The notes beneath the pieces are model-generated. The model was given only the letters and a program-made list of their open reading frames with translations, did not search any database and was not told where the DNA came from. This document shows positions 35,304-47,857 of a stretch of 64,000 nt of DNA, piece after piece. The position numbers and the translations under genes were made by a program. The DNA comes from Paralichthys olivaceus (taxonomy: Eukaryota; Chordata; Actinopteri; Pleuronectiformes; Paralichthyidae): contig NC_091096.1 in NCBI RefSeq assembly GCF_024713975.1, positions 24,949,458-25,013,457 on the forward strand, given 5' to 3'. How positions within the stretch are numbered: the stretch's first letter is position 1; every line of letters begins with the position of its first letter.

Positions 35304-35470
35304 CTGCTGATATTCCTCCGTGTGTTGGTCCCCAGGTTGAAACAGCCTGTGAGCCGCCCTCCTTTAGTTCCGGAGCAGATGTGAGCTCACCGAGCCGCAG
35401 GTGAAACTCACCTGTCCTGTCTGACCCGATCACGGTGCGTTCACGGCCTCCGCGCACATCCGACTTCACA
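35304..35470 (-). promoter_or_regulatory. marveld2 non-coding exon 1 and promoter
   Basis: The sense strand reads AATATCAGCAG then GTAAGAC, a strong donor at 35303-35302, so exon 1 ends at 35304. The flanking 170 bp are GC-rich. An inverted E-box pair, CAGGTG AAACT CACCTG, occupies 35398-35414. The transcription start is inferred to lie between about 35350 and 35450. Confidence 0.55.
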
Positions 35471-38400
35471 GCTCCTTAAAAACAAGGTTTCCACAACAGA
35501 TCGGTGTGCTGCTTTGATTATGGGCAGTGGTGGTTAATTGTGTATGATTGTAATAGTTTGAATCAGTCTCTGTCTTTGTATTAGAAACAGTACATGAGGG
35601 TGAGTTTGGACACGAGATGAGTTAATATGAGTGTTCAGGTGAAGAAGCTCTTCACATGAGGTGAAACATCCACGAGACCATTTGACTTTGATTTAGATTC
35701 CTCTTTTAATGTTGGATTCAAAATGATTTTTAACTGGGCTCACACAGCACAAACCCACTTTACCATTAAGTCATTAAGAATTGAAATGATCAGACATTCT
35801 CAGTTCAGAAATGAGTTTCTATTTAATGGATTATAATTGTAAACCTGTTAGAGGTGTAAATTATAATTATTATTAATATAGTTTTTACTAATATTAATAT
35901 TTTTAGTAGTAGTAGTGATGGTAGTAGTATTTTCATTAAAAAAACACATAGGAATTACTCAATTCAAAACATCGGCTGCACAAAGATGATTTGCTTTGGC
36001 AGCAATTTACAGAATTGTGTTGAATCAACACAAACTACTACTTCAATCAACATGCTTTGTGTTGATACAAAGTAATTCAAATCTGGTTTGGTAAATAATT
36101 AAAAAATAATAGTAAATCAAACAATTTGGCCATTTTACTCAATTCAATCCTTATTATTGCAATTCAGTCCCTTTTATTCCAATACTATTTAATCAGCCCA
36201 ACACTATTAGATTTCTTATTTCTTGCAATACTTGTTATTATAGTATTGCCTAGTGAGTAATACTACAGTATACAGTGTCCTGCAGTATTTACTCACTCAT
36301 TTACTCAGCTACTCCTATTTCAGACAGTTCTATTGTGCACCAGATACATTGTGACAAAGTTTTGTCTCAATTGGAGCTTGATCTTGTTTAACTTAGGACT
36401 GCTATTAATACAGTCTGACACATCAGCATGAGAATAAGAGTGGCTTACATCTTCCAAATAATAAAATGTTCTACAAGTCATGTTTACTCAGCTATTTGGG
36501 GCTTCACCCACATTGTTCCCGGATAAACATGTCAGTATTATTAGGTTTTTGTTTATGTTTTTTCCTGAAATTGATTCAAGAGCATGGTCTTTCAGTTTGA
36601 CAGCACCACTTATTCATTTCATCTACAAATTGTGTCAATTGTTTGCTAAATACATATTTAGCATTTTTGTAAGAGTTAAAACATTATTAACCTGAACACA
36701 ATGATCACAGCTGAATGGTTTTAATCCATCACTCACCTTTTTAACCTCAAGAATCAAATCTCTATTAGACACCATCTACAGGACAAACTGTGTTATTGCA
36801 GGAAATAAACAGCATTTGGTTCTGAGGCTCAGAAGTAAATTCTGGAGGAAGTGAAAGAGTCTGTGTTCCTTTCTATACCTGTTTACCCTTATCTCAACCT
36901 GAAACTAACCTTATCCCTAACTCCAGCCAGTCATGACACGATACTCAACCTGACCACAGCCCCTCGTCCAAGATGGGGTAATTTAACATGAAATTAGCAA
37001 AGAAACATTATAACTAACTTAAAAAAAAATATGTTTCCTTTCTTTTCTTATAGATTTTAAATATGATACAATATCTTGTCTTGTATACATAGAATATAGG
37101 ACTGGATGTTGAATATCCCTTGTACGTTTGAAGCTCTTCTGCACAATTTAGGTGACCAACTACCAGTAGATGTTAGCAGGTGTTAGCGGCCACCAGCGAA
37201 TGTTAGGAACATAACTTCAGTTGTGCACCTCAGCATCATCAAATGTTTTGGCCTTGTAATCAATAATACAGGGCGAACTTGAGGGTATGGTGAGGCTAAA
37301 GGTAAATCTGACAGAATCTTACAGAATTCTGTTGTTAAAATGGCGAAGACTCCCATTTTATACATGTTGCTGTCCCCTTTAATCTAACAGCAAATTTCAA
37401 TGCCCCTTTAAGTTGAATCTTTCAGTGAACTGAAGAGTAAGTGCCTGAAAGTTGGAGAATCGTGTAATATTCTCAACAAAAAAGTTGACTATATGAAATA
37501 TTACATCGCAACCCGATCAAAAAAGTTTATGCATGGCCCACCTACAGATCATTAGGTTGTTTACATTAAGAACTATCCACCTTTTTAAAATGTGCTCTCA
37601 GTTATACTGCTCAATAGCTAGTTAAGAAAAGGCCACAGGTCTGCCCACATATTTTTGTTTTCTTATAGAACAATTTGGATAAGACTGACAACTTTTAAAA
37701 TCTGAGGTTGATAAATTGTTAAGAAAATGTGTAAGAGGTAAAGTTAATAACAAGAATCACTTGCTTCTCTCAAACAAACACATATACATTATACCGGAGA
37801 AGGAGATGGTTTGAAAGAGAAGGAGGGAATTCACACTGTTTCTTTAATTTAGAAGAGTCTTATTCCAGTAATAACAATATCAATAAGCTAAATATTAATT
37901 AGGTTACCAGAGGTGAGGTGAAAAGTACAGGATCTCTCTTATTAGTTGAGAATTATAACTAAACTGACAGATGAAACCACACTGCTCTTTCAATCAGACA
38001 TTTTCTTTACACACAAATCTCTTCATGAATATTGGTTTTAGAATAATATTGTGTTGGTAGATCAGAATAGAGATGGTCTTCTCTTTAATTGTGAAGCATT
38101 TCTGACACAATATCCATGTAACACCTGAGTCTTTAGTGACATACCCTCTGGAGGCTGTAATCCCAGCAATCTCAACACACACTCCCACATACAAAACTAG
38201 TTCTTCCAGTTATTCTGGAACTAACAGTTCTACAGTGTTTTACTTCTCAACTCATCTATAAATTATATCTGCAGCTAAACGAGAGAGGCATGGTTGTAAT
38301 GAGTTAGTGTTATGGACTTCCACATACTGTTGTACATTTATTTTGGCATTGCCCAGTCAAAACCTGTGAATTAGCTCTGCTGAAAATGTTAAAGGAGGTT

Positions 38401-38700
38401 TCTTCTTACTTTGGAAGAATATGTTGTTTAGGCCCAAAAAAAACCCCTTAATGTTATAATGGACTCATTCCATGTCAATGTCCATTTTCATATATGAAAC
38501 TGTGCTTTATTTCCTTTAGCAAAGAACTGAAGAAAGAGAAAAACTAGAAAAACTTTGTTCCGTCTTTTATATTTTATATAAATCTGTTTGATGTAGATGC
38601 TTCAGTTGCAGTGTGATTAATTACAATTAATTTAAAGTTGAATTTAGTACTTGGGAGGTGATTTTAATAGAAAAATATAAATGGGGAAAACGATGCGTGC
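35471..38700. other. Intergenic spacer between divergent marveld2 and sdf2l1
   Basis: The spacer is 3.2 kb, AT-rich, between two promoters pointing away from each other. A short 'ttacccttatctcaacctgaaac' type segment at about 36885-36960 resembles the repeat family at 16935. I find no exon, RNA gene or conserved frame. Confidence 0.5.
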
Positions 38701-38918
38701 GGTGACACAGAGGAAGAGGGAGACGCTCTATCTCGACCAATCACGGAGCGACATTTACTTCCCGGTGCTTGGACTTGTCAAGCCGTGATTGGTTGAGGGC
38801 AGCAGTAACGTTTGAAAGAGACAGGAGCTGCAGATCATCCTCTCTCGGTGTGTTGGTGTCAGTGTGTGTCAGTGTGTTTCAGTGTGTGCGTGCTGTGACG
38901 GAACAGACCCACAGAGAC
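38701..38918 (+). promoter_or_regulatory. sdf2l1 promoter and 5' UTR with inverted CCAATCACGG pair
   Basis: CCAATCACGG at 38737-38746 and its exact reverse complement CCGTGATTGG at 38783-38792 are separated by 36 bp and lie 126-182 bp upstream of the start codon. The segment is GC-richer than its left flank. CCAAT boxes bind NF-Y, a partner of ATF6 at ER-stress promoters. A canonical ERSE (CCAAT, nine bases, CCACG) is not present. Confidence 0.55.
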
Positions 38919-41900
38919 ATGGAGCTCGTCCACACCGTGCAGCTCCTGGTCAGGTCGCTGCCGCTGCTGCTGCTGCTCTGCTCCAGCTGTGACGGCAGAG
39001 AGTCGGAGTTGAACTACGTGACGTGCGGCTCCCTGGTCAAACTGCTCAACACCAGGCACAACGTCCGCCTGCACTCACACGACGTCAAGTACGGCTCAGG
39101 TAACACGGCTGACCCCCAGCTGCTGCCGGCTCCTACATCCGTGATGTTCTCCAAGACAAAGTGGAAGCTCATTGAGAAATCGGCGTGTTTAAAGTCGCCT
39201 CTCTCATCCGCGAACACCCATAAATAACGCACCACGGGCCCGTGAGGATTAGACTCTGATATGTGTTGTATCGCAGCATGTGGCGACTATATCTTTATTT
39301 ATGGAACCTGTGTACTTAATACGAGAATAGTTATACATGACGTCTTCTACGACCGCGGCCCACCTCCGTCTGTTGTGATGGAGGACGCTGTGGCAGCGGC
39401 AGGTGAACAGGTGAACAGATGATGTAACTTGAATTGTTAGTACGAAACACAGGTTCTTCCCCACATTTGTGCCACGCCGAATTTTAGAGGGGGTGTTCAT
39501 GGTTAGTGGGATGTGTTGAGTGACCTCTGAAAGTGTTTGGCTCTTGCCTGGAAAGCAGGACAAGTTAAAAGTGTTGTTTTCTTCTATGTAGATCGGCATC
39601 ACCTTTTCCCGATGCGTGAAAGCAGCACAGCAGTGTCGAGGATCGAACGTGTCACTAACGTAACATGTCTCCAACACATGACCTGCGTTTTTCCTTTAAC
39701 ATTAATGTGATCAATGTCAGGTTATGTGAGTGTCCTTTACATTGTTGTCAAAACAAAATGTAAACCACCAGACTTCCGGTTAAAACGATTCAAAGTAAAG
39801 CAAACCAGTAGCTCTGCTGTGGACAGTGGTTTATGGGTTTTACTTTATCAGAATCACATGATCGCTGGTTATCAGCTTTGCTACAATTTCTCTACACACA
39901 GAGTCGAAAAAGGAAGTAAGCAAATACAAAATAAAAACAGTGATTAGAAAAATGTACAACATGCAGTTTTCCGATAGAACTATGTGACAATGAGACAACA
40001 GTAACTAATGACTAATGTTGGTAGTCAGAATGACAAGTGTAGTGTGGGTCAACAGTAGGAGTAGTGAAACAGTAGAGTATTGATGGAGGAGCGCAGACAG
40101 AGGAGGAATTGTCTATCTGGATGTTCACAGGAAGGAAGCAGCTCCTCTGGTGTCCAGCCGTTAGTCGTTGTCAAATGCAACCTACGAGAAAGTCCAGAGA
40201 CTCGGGTCCGGCCTCTCCGTGAAGTTTTTGCCTGTGACACTTTGCTCAACGCAGCAGGATAATAACGTGCATAACGGATTCATTCTGGTACACCCCCAGG
40301 ACTGGGGTGGTATCCTGAGTCAGTTTGTTGAGTCTGTAGTAGTCTGCCCTGGCACAGCACAGAATAGACAAAGGTACTGGTCACCACCGACATTCACAGC
40401 TTGGTGTTACAGATGGTGAAGGAGCCAGAGCCTCCACAGGAAAAAGAGCAGATTCTGGCCCTTCCTGCACAGATGTAAGCTGAGGTTAAAGAGGTGCTGT
40501 AGTGTGACACACAACTGGGACACACACAGGCCGATTGAAGGTGTCATTGTTGCTAGATGACTGTTGATCAATATGGTTAATAGTTCCTTCTCACACATTA
40601 ATCTGTTTTACAACTTCCTACCGAACTTTTTGACAAGAGAAGTATACATTTATTCAGACAGAGGATCTGAAAGTGATACAGCAACAGTCTGAATGCAAAT
40701 CAGCCTCCTGTGTGGCTCAGAGGATGAGGGAGGGCTGTAACGTGACTCTTCAACCATTCAAAGCTAGCTAGTCATATTATTCTTCAACAACTAACAAAAC
40801 TTTCTCGTATGTGCAACATTTGGACACATTAGATATAATAAGGTTGCACGAGTTGTTACGTAAGACAAGTTACATGATACGGTACTGAAAAACGATATCA
40901 CAAAGCTCTGTTAAAAGTCATCTCTGATGCAGGAGAACAAATGGATGTTAAGTTTTCCTACATCAATATGTTGTGTGATAGAAAATATTCTGTTGGCACT
41001 TTGGGCTACAAGTTCTCATCCAAAGTGGCTGAATTTAGATGTTTGTACAGAGGCTAACACGAGCAGAGACCCACATGTAACTTGACATAAGAAGAAAAAT
41101 CACTTTAAAAATCCTTGACTTTCTGCTTGTTACAAACTTAAGAACCAAAACTATTAATCAAACTTATTTTGACCTAAAATCTAGAGGTCTCTTGAGTTGT
41201 AGGAGTAATGCTACATGACAGTAGTACAGAAACTGAGCTGAGCACGCCTCTGCTCTGTCTGATGATAATGAAAGTGTCAAACTGAACATGCATCATTCTG
41301 TACAGTAATGGTCCAAGAGAAGAGACCATACACGTTTCTGGGGACTGGAAATTAGACATATTTTTTAGATCAGTTACACAATGTTTATTTCCAAATGTCA
41401 CAAGCTTAAAATGATTCTCTGGTATCAGTTATGTATATCATAATGTTATTGCATAAAGACAGTGCCAAGATAAGTGGCTTGAGTGCCACTGGAGTCAGTC
41501 TCATTTTTCTGAAGAATAGTTTTTAGGATTAGGATTTTCCGATTTTTTTATCGGACTATTTTGGATTCGACTGTCGGCAGAAAATGGTTATTCTCATGTT
41601 CCTCTAGAGGATTCACCAAAAGTGAGAAGGTGCGGTGATGACTGGTAGAAGTAGTTTGCTTCATCAAAACAAATTTTTCCTCCTCGACTAAAAGTTGTTA
41701 CATCTGCAGGAAGATCAACAGACCCAGACCACCTGCAAGGACGTCTTATTCATCTTATTCAAACTGTAGATCATCCCTTAGATCTGTGAGCTGTCAATGC
41801 TACAGCAGGAACGTCCAGAGCAGAGATACAGTGGAGAGGCTGCTTCTGCTGCTGGGTATTGTTGACATGACTCAGCCCCATGTCTGCGGACAATTCATGT

Positions 41901-42676
41901 TAGTTAGTCACTCAGCAGACAGAGAATCTGCATTTTGCTGAGGCAACAGTCACAGCTTCTAAAGTTAGAGTTCTCCAGTCTGTCAGTGAAACCCACCACT
42001 CATACCTGTGTGTGCTTGTGTGTGTGTGTAGGCAGTGGACAGCAGTCTGTAACTGGAGTGGACAACGCAGACGATGCCAACAGTTATTGGCAGATTCGTG
42101 GGAAGCCAAACCATCCATGTCAGCGCGGTGTGGCCATCAAGTGTGGGGAGGCCATCCGCATCACCCACATGAAGACTGGTCGAAACCTCCACACCCACCA
42201 CTTCAGCTCACCCCTGTCTAATAACCAGGTAAAGACACACTGTTACGCTTGTGGAGCTCACAGAAGACACAAGAATCATGCTGTGGATTCAATTACTGAC
42301 ATTCATTACAACAAATTGTGCAGCAGATCTATCAGTTTGCCAATACAATCACCGCTATACAATAATTTCCTCTCCTGTCTCTTTGTGTCTTCATCAGGAG
42401 GTCAGTGCCTTTGGAGAGAATGGCGAAGGTGACAACCTGGATGTGTGGACAGTGCAGTGCGATGCCGACCACTGGGAGCGCGACGAGGCTGTGCGCTTCA
42501 AACACGTGGGCACCGATGTCTTCCTGAGCGTGACAGGCGAGCAGTATGGCCATCCCATCCGTGGCCAGCGGGAGGTGCACGGCATGAGCTCCTCCAACCA
42601 GCACAACTGGTGGCGCACCATGGAGGGCGTGTTCATTCAGCCCAGCCAGGAGCTGATACGCCACGATGAGCTCTGA
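38919..42676 (+). CDS. sdf2l1: Stromal cell-derived factor 2-like 1, ER MIR-domain protein
   Basis: SDF2L1 is a soluble ER-lumen protein that works with ERdj3 and BiP chaperone complexes and is induced by ER stress in mammals. Exons are 38919-39099, 42032-42228 and 42398-42676; 657 nt, 218 aa, against 221 recalled for human. A signal peptide with a leucine run (LPLLLLLC) ends near residue 25. Three MIR repeats follow, with VTCGS, LLNTRHNVRLHSHDVKYGSG, NLHTHHFSSPLSNNQEVSAF and FLSVTGEQYG. The C-terminus is HDEL, the ER-retrieval signal of SDF2L1; from memory SDF2 ends HAEL, which decides the paralogue. The start at 38919 opens directly into the signal peptide; an in-frame ATG 150 nt upstream would add promoter-like sequence. 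The 3' splice site of exon 2 is preceded by (TG)n rather than a pyrimidine tract. The polyadenylation site is unclear. Confidence 0.96.
40050..40560 (-). mobile_element. Degraded non-LTR retrotransposon (LINE) fragment
   Basis: On the minus strand a broken frame gives RKGQNLLFFLWRLWLL, then after a stop DYYRLNKLTQDTTPVLGV, and later RSCFLPVNIQIDNSS. In this order and spacing they resemble the end of fish LINE reverse transcriptases (KGQSRLYFLRRLRSF; KLNKLIKKAGSVLG; RRSFLPTAVRLYN, recalled). Several stops and frameshifts show it is dead. It lies in sdf2l1 intron 1, antisense to the gene. Confidence 0.6.
42006..42031. repeat. TG tract forming the sdf2l1 exon 2 3' splice site
   Basis: CTGTGTGTGCTTGTGTGTGT then GTGTAG runs directly into exon 2 at 42032. 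The usual polypyrimidine tract is replaced by alternating TG. Confidence 0.9.
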
Positions 42677-43389
42677 CCTCATCACTGCATGGACATGTGT
42701 GTGTATGTGCACAGTCTGTGGATTCCTGTGGCTGTGGTGGTTTTATAGTACACCTGGACCAAATGCTGTTATGTGTGAATGGTGTAGAATATTTGACTGA
42801 CTCGTCTCTGTATACGTGAAGCACTCAGGGTGCTCTGAGGCGAAGTGCGGAAGTGCTGTTGTTTTCCCTAAAAGTTTGAAGATCACTGATAATGTGTGTA
42901 GTGCAGCCGTATGGTTTATTTATTCTTCAGTTTTCTCCTCAGAGGAATTCAAATGAGAGAAAATCAAGGCTGGACGACTGGACAAAGCGACTACTGAAAC
43001 TGAAATGGTGAGAGGCCCTGTGTCACATAAAACGTACAGGTATATCACGATGTTAAATTTCTCACTGAAGTCCAGTTAATTGGTCAGAGCAGTTAGCGTA
43101 AGTGTCCAGGAAACGAGTGGAAGTTTATTGCACCCAAAAAGTAAGGTATAACAATGTGTCACACATGCACACACATGCGTTTTGTTGAAATTAATTTTTT
43201 TAGGTAGAAGTAGAAGATCTGCTTCAACCCCGTCTCTGATTGGTTTACCCTGATATTGTTACTCTTAGCCAAATACATCCCTCCTCAATCCTAAACCTAA
43301 CCTTACCAACCAATGAAGGCAGCGACTCCTAGCCAATTGGAGGCAACGTAGGGGTAGTCTCTTCCTGCCATGGGTGAGAAAGAAGATAA

Positions 43390-43917
43390 GTCTCCCTAGG
43401 TAGATATGAAGGATTCATTCTGAAGCCAAACACATATATGTATTTCTCATTTTTAAATGTTAATGCATGGCTCCACTCCAGAGTTTTCTAGCCTCTAAAA
43501 TACCCAAGTTCAAGGGAAATACAATCGTTGCTAAACCGTGCTGTCAGTAACAGTCCCACCTCCTCGTTGGTCCAACAAAAGAACTCCAGGGTCATTTCAC
43601 CATTACTGTTACACTCGGTCAAAGTATTTTCTGTAACTTAGAAACCAAACTTCAGAGTAGACAATCTGCTTCCTGTTGCACATGCCCGGTGTACATGAAA
43701 GGTCATTTGATTTGTGTTTTCAGGCGTTTGTATGGCGGGAGAATGTTTCCTAATATGAAGCGAAATCACTGGATGTTGTTTAAGTTTGAAAACATCACTT
43801 TTCATGTCAATACAAAGATTCATAGATTTAGGTGATCATACGCTGATAAAAACATCACTAAGAATTTTATATTCAATTTCAATAAATCCCATTAAATACT
43901 ACACACTGGTTCTTTAA
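43390..43917 (-). mobile_element. MITE of the TTAA family, copy 4, diverged
   Basis: Read on the minus strand it begins after TTAA (43914-43917) with AGAACCAGTGTGTAGTATTT, a version of the AGGTTCAGTGTGTA end at 4717, followed by a segment with TAGTGATGTTTT as in that copy. The distal border near 43390 is uncertain. It lies downstream of sdf2l1 and contains an AATAAA at 43881 that could be used as a poly(A) signal. Confidence 0.5.
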
Positions 43918-44538
43918 CATCCTGCTTGTTGTTTTTTTGGTATCAGAGCTTTCTTGTTTGCGAATATGACAGCTGAATTTTTAATTAATGTGTCAAACTG
44001 AATTGAACCTTGGGATTCATTTACTATGATTCCTACAAACACGATTAATAAAAATCAACACAAAAGCTGTGTCTTTGCCTGGTGTTGTTGCAGCTCACCC
44101 TTGAATCCAGCAGGTGGAGACAAGTCACCATGTGAAAGAGACGGGAGAGAGCAGATGCATCAGGTCTGCTCTCCTCAGCATCTCCCTCTCCCTCAGCTTC
44201 CTGCATCCTCTGCATCAACTGCCTGTCCGGTGTGTGAGCATGTGTGTGGATTCAGACGATGTTAAAGCAGGAGCAGCAGCCTCATTGAGCCATGTTCACT
44301 GCAAATACATGTATTGAACTAAACATTACTGAAGCGGTGGGGTTGAAGAAAAACAGCTCAAAGGAGGAAATAACTAATAACTGTTACCTCAACAGTTAAA
44401 GGTTGTGATCCAATGAGATGTGTTGGCAATGTAACAGTGTTCTAATCCTATTTGACTGTTAAATTAATATGCAACACAAGACAAAGAGAAAACCAACAGA
44501 TTCTTTTTCAATCTTGTTCCATACGAATCTTGAACATG

Positions 44539-44610
44539 TTTACATTTCATTTAGCTGACACTTTTATCTAAAGCGACTTACAAGAAGTGCATTCAACAGC
44601 AACAACCTAT
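44539..44610 (+). repeat. Dispersed repeat with CATTTAGCTGACACTTTTAT core
   Basis: CATTTAGCTGACACTTTTAT then CTAAAGCGACTTACAAGAAG and TGCATTCAAC is a widespread teleost repeat core (usually GCTGACGCTTTTATCCAAAG, recalled). Only the core is recognisable. Confidence 0.65.
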
Positions 44611-47600
44611 TCATGTTTATCACATTATTTACCCAGAAGTCTTTTACCATGACACACATTAATCACATGGTGAGCCAGTGCCATCCCCCCGCATGAACTT
44701 TCCTTAATCTAAGACATTAATATGGCCCATCTCTGAATCTGTTGGTGCAGAAGACAACAGGTCAGAGTTTATTTCCCCCTGCACAGACGCTCATGTGATG
44801 ATTATGCTCTACAGTCTGCACACCAACAGATATTTAATATATTTAAATGGTGTCGATTTAAAAAGCTGATGTACTTTGAATTAAATTCTGCTCTTGAACC
44901 GATGATTAGTTTATCTGACAGTAATGTGACTGCCAGAAATAATTTTCATGTCCATGGCAAAATATATAAAATATTTTTATGTTACTACCTCAACAAGTAA
45001 AAATAGCATAAAACATCAAATGGATGAACAATGTGCCATGATGGACGGAGCCAGTCTAGATATTTTATATACATCAGTACAGTTATACTTGAGTTGACTT
45101 CTTTATTTAAGCCTAACTTTGAAATCAGGAACTGAGTTGTGAATATTTACTAATGTAGTGGTCGATCTCAACTATTAACTACAATCACTGGATGGGAACT
45201 AAATAGAAAAAAGGTGAATTTTATTTAAAAATAACCAGATCATTTGGCAAAGGATCCTCCTACCACTGACTTCAGCTTACAGGTGCACAGAGCTGCAAAT
45301 CTATATATTTTAATGCGTTGTTAGTCATATGAAAATACACTCAAAATAATTCCCTTTCAATTTATATTTGCAGAATGCATTTAACCCCTTATTGAAAAGC
45401 CATATAATTCGTTATTAAACAGTATTAAACTAGAGTAAGCAGTAAAAAATGTGTGTTTAGAGGCAGAGGAAAGTATGTTAGTAAGTTATAGCTGATACGT
45501 GTCCTCCTTTATCCTGCAGTCAGAGGTGCACTGTTGCTGACCTTTAATGGGACTTTAGTGGTTGATGGGGTGGGGGTGCAGAGGGAGGTTCCCAGCCTCA
45601 CTCATGAGTCCCAGCAGGCTGAGCACAGGAAATGTAAATGTAACCACCCACCTCTGCGGAGGAAGTGGCGTGTTGATCTATTAGCTCGCCCATGTTCCTC
45701 ATGTTTCTACAGCCTTGGGTCTGTTTCCACACAAGCTCGCTGTTTCACTGCAGAGCTACGAGCTGCTCACAGTGACCGAGGGAGGCTGTTTCTGTGACAC
45801 TCTGTGGGCCAGAGTCCTGCACAGCTTAGTTTCTTCTTTATTGAAGATGAAAAAATATGAATGCTAACAGCCTAAAACCATATTCAGAGACAAAATTAAG
45901 TATAAATGAATCCATGTCAGTCTTTAGATATGTTCTATGATTTATTCTTTCTATGACACAACTGAAAATGCTGGTTTTGTTAAAAAACGTTTTGATGTTA
46001 AAGGCTTAATCAACTTTGAGCTGTTTTTCTTCTCTATTATTTACTGATGAATCATGATTTGCAGCACATTAATGATGATTATTAAAGTCAGTCATATATT
46101 AAAACTCCTTGTATAGAAAAAGACGGTTTAATGAACATACATAATATCTGTTTGATTTGATACGACTCAAGATAAAGGATATTTTGTATTTTTCATTATT
46201 TGTGCTGAAATGGCTTTTGTTTCTTATTTAGGGAAATATTAAAACTTTTCAATAAAACTTTTTTAAGATTTAACCAAATCATTCCAAATTGTTCAAAGTC
46301 TGAACAAGAGCAAGAAAAAAAGAACTTTTAAGTAATCTAAGTAAAATGAGGGAAATGAGGGATTAAATGAGGAAAATTAAGAGGTTAAGGTGTTTTTGTC
46401 TCCACTTCTACACACATATTTTTAGGTTTAACATCGAGCTCTACTTGGGACACATGCTTTAGTATTTATATCCCTAACTCTAAGAAGGTGGTGAACACAG
46501 CAATGCAATTTAGCTGTATTAGTTTTTATTGTTTACTTGAGGTTAGCTCAACAAGCCTATAATATAACCTGTTTTACATTAAATACAGCATTTTGTATAT
46601 ACTTTAAAAAGGTTCACATTCTTTTAAATCAGTACCCTTTGTATTTCTCAGAAGTATAACATTACTTCACAATTCGTTTTGCGTTTTATACACTTATTTT
46701 TGTTGTATTCACTATAGAAAATACATATTATTTATGTAGTTGCACATTTTTATTTAATTGATTTTATTAAGAGATCAGCAGCTTCAATATAAAGACATTT
46801 ATGCATATAGGCCATATGGAAGTGAATGAAAACATGTTTCTGGGAGTCACACTGATGTAAAGTTAGAAGCACTGAAGTCTTGCTGGACTGAGCAGGGATA
46901 TTTTTGTCACAGCTCTGATTTTTACCAGTGACCATAGCAAGTTTGACAAAGTTCATTAGGTCTCACAAACATGTAGGAGACTGGTGTTCCAGCTTGACCC
47001 CCTACATTACTGTCCCACCTGACATAGTCTCTAGCATTGTACAGTGAGGGCACAGGTGTACTGTTAAAATTAATTTCGATAATACATTTATAATTTAACC
47101 ATACCAATGTTTCCATATACAAGATACAAATCACTATTTTCATATAGATTAAATAAATGATATAATTAACTGACGAAATGCTAGAAAGACACTGGAGTCA
47201 CTGCTCACTGTGGGAAGGTCTTCCCCTTCATCAAAACAGGAGAGTGGGGTCTCCCAAAATAAAAGTTTGGATTGGTATACTTACATCCATGTGCACGTGG
47301 CTATGTGTGCATGTGTGTTTTTCTTTAGTGGGGGGAAGCTATCATGCTTCTTCACACAAATACATTTCTAAGTACCTTAAAATGTGTAGTTTGGGTGAAC
47401 TTCATTTTAAATCTGAGTTATAAATGATTTTCGTCCACGTGTTTCAGGATTCTCTAAAATCGGAACTTTTCCATCCACCTCATTCGGTTTTTTTTATTTT
47501 AATAGGATTAAAACAACTACACCCCAGAGGAAATCTGTCCATCGATGGTGACAGCGTTTTCAACTGCACATACTTTTACCCTGTAACCCAGCTGCCCCTG

Positions 47601-47770
47601 ACCTATAGGAATATAGGTCAGAATAAAAAACAAACAGCATTTCATTGAGTCTCACCTTTATTGAAGTTATCATGACCACAAGATAAGCAGGTAAGAGGCA
47701 GTGTTGCGTTACCGATGGGTTGTGGCGTCTTCAGGCAGAGTAGCAGGTTGAGGGGTGGGGTGAGGATGGG
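44611..47770. other. AT-rich spacer without a recognised gene
   Basis: The stretch is 3.2 kb between sdf2l1 and the first microRNA hairpin. The 87-codon frame at 45534-45797 in a somewhat GC-richer patch has no recognisable domain or splice context. Nothing else stands out. Confidence 0.5.
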
Positions 47771-47782
47771 GGCTAGGCCCAA

Positions 47783-47857
47783 CTGACCGATGCCCTTTCA
47801 TTATTGCACTGCTTGCTGCAGCTCCCACAGTAGTGCAACAGGGAAAGAGTGTCAAGC
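47783..47857 (-). ncRNA. mir130b: mir-130b precursor hairpin
   Basis: The minus strand folds into a hairpin. The 3' arm at 47811-47790 begins CAGTGCAATAATGAAAGGGC and continues AT, the sequence I recall for zebrafish miR-130b-3p, with the family seed AGUGCAA. The 5' arm at 47849-47828 reads CTCTTTCCCTGTTGCACTAC then TG, a typical miR-130 5p strand. The terminal loop is about 16 nt. MiR-130 family members target transcripts with UUGCACU sites. It is the last member of the cluster in transcription order. Confidence 0.92.

Noticed and set aside
38701-38918. Canonical ER-stress element in the sdf2l1 promoter
   Set aside because: Neither CCAAT box has CCACG at the nine-base spacing on either strand; only the inverted CCAATCACGG pair can be stated.
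38769-38918. Upstream in-frame ATG extending SDF2L1 by 50 residues
   Set aside because: The extension would bury the signal peptide and reads as translated promoter or 5' UTR; the start at 38919 matches family length.
45534-45797. 87-codon frame in a GC-richer patch
   Set aside because: No domain, signal peptide, splice context or Kozak support that I can recognise.
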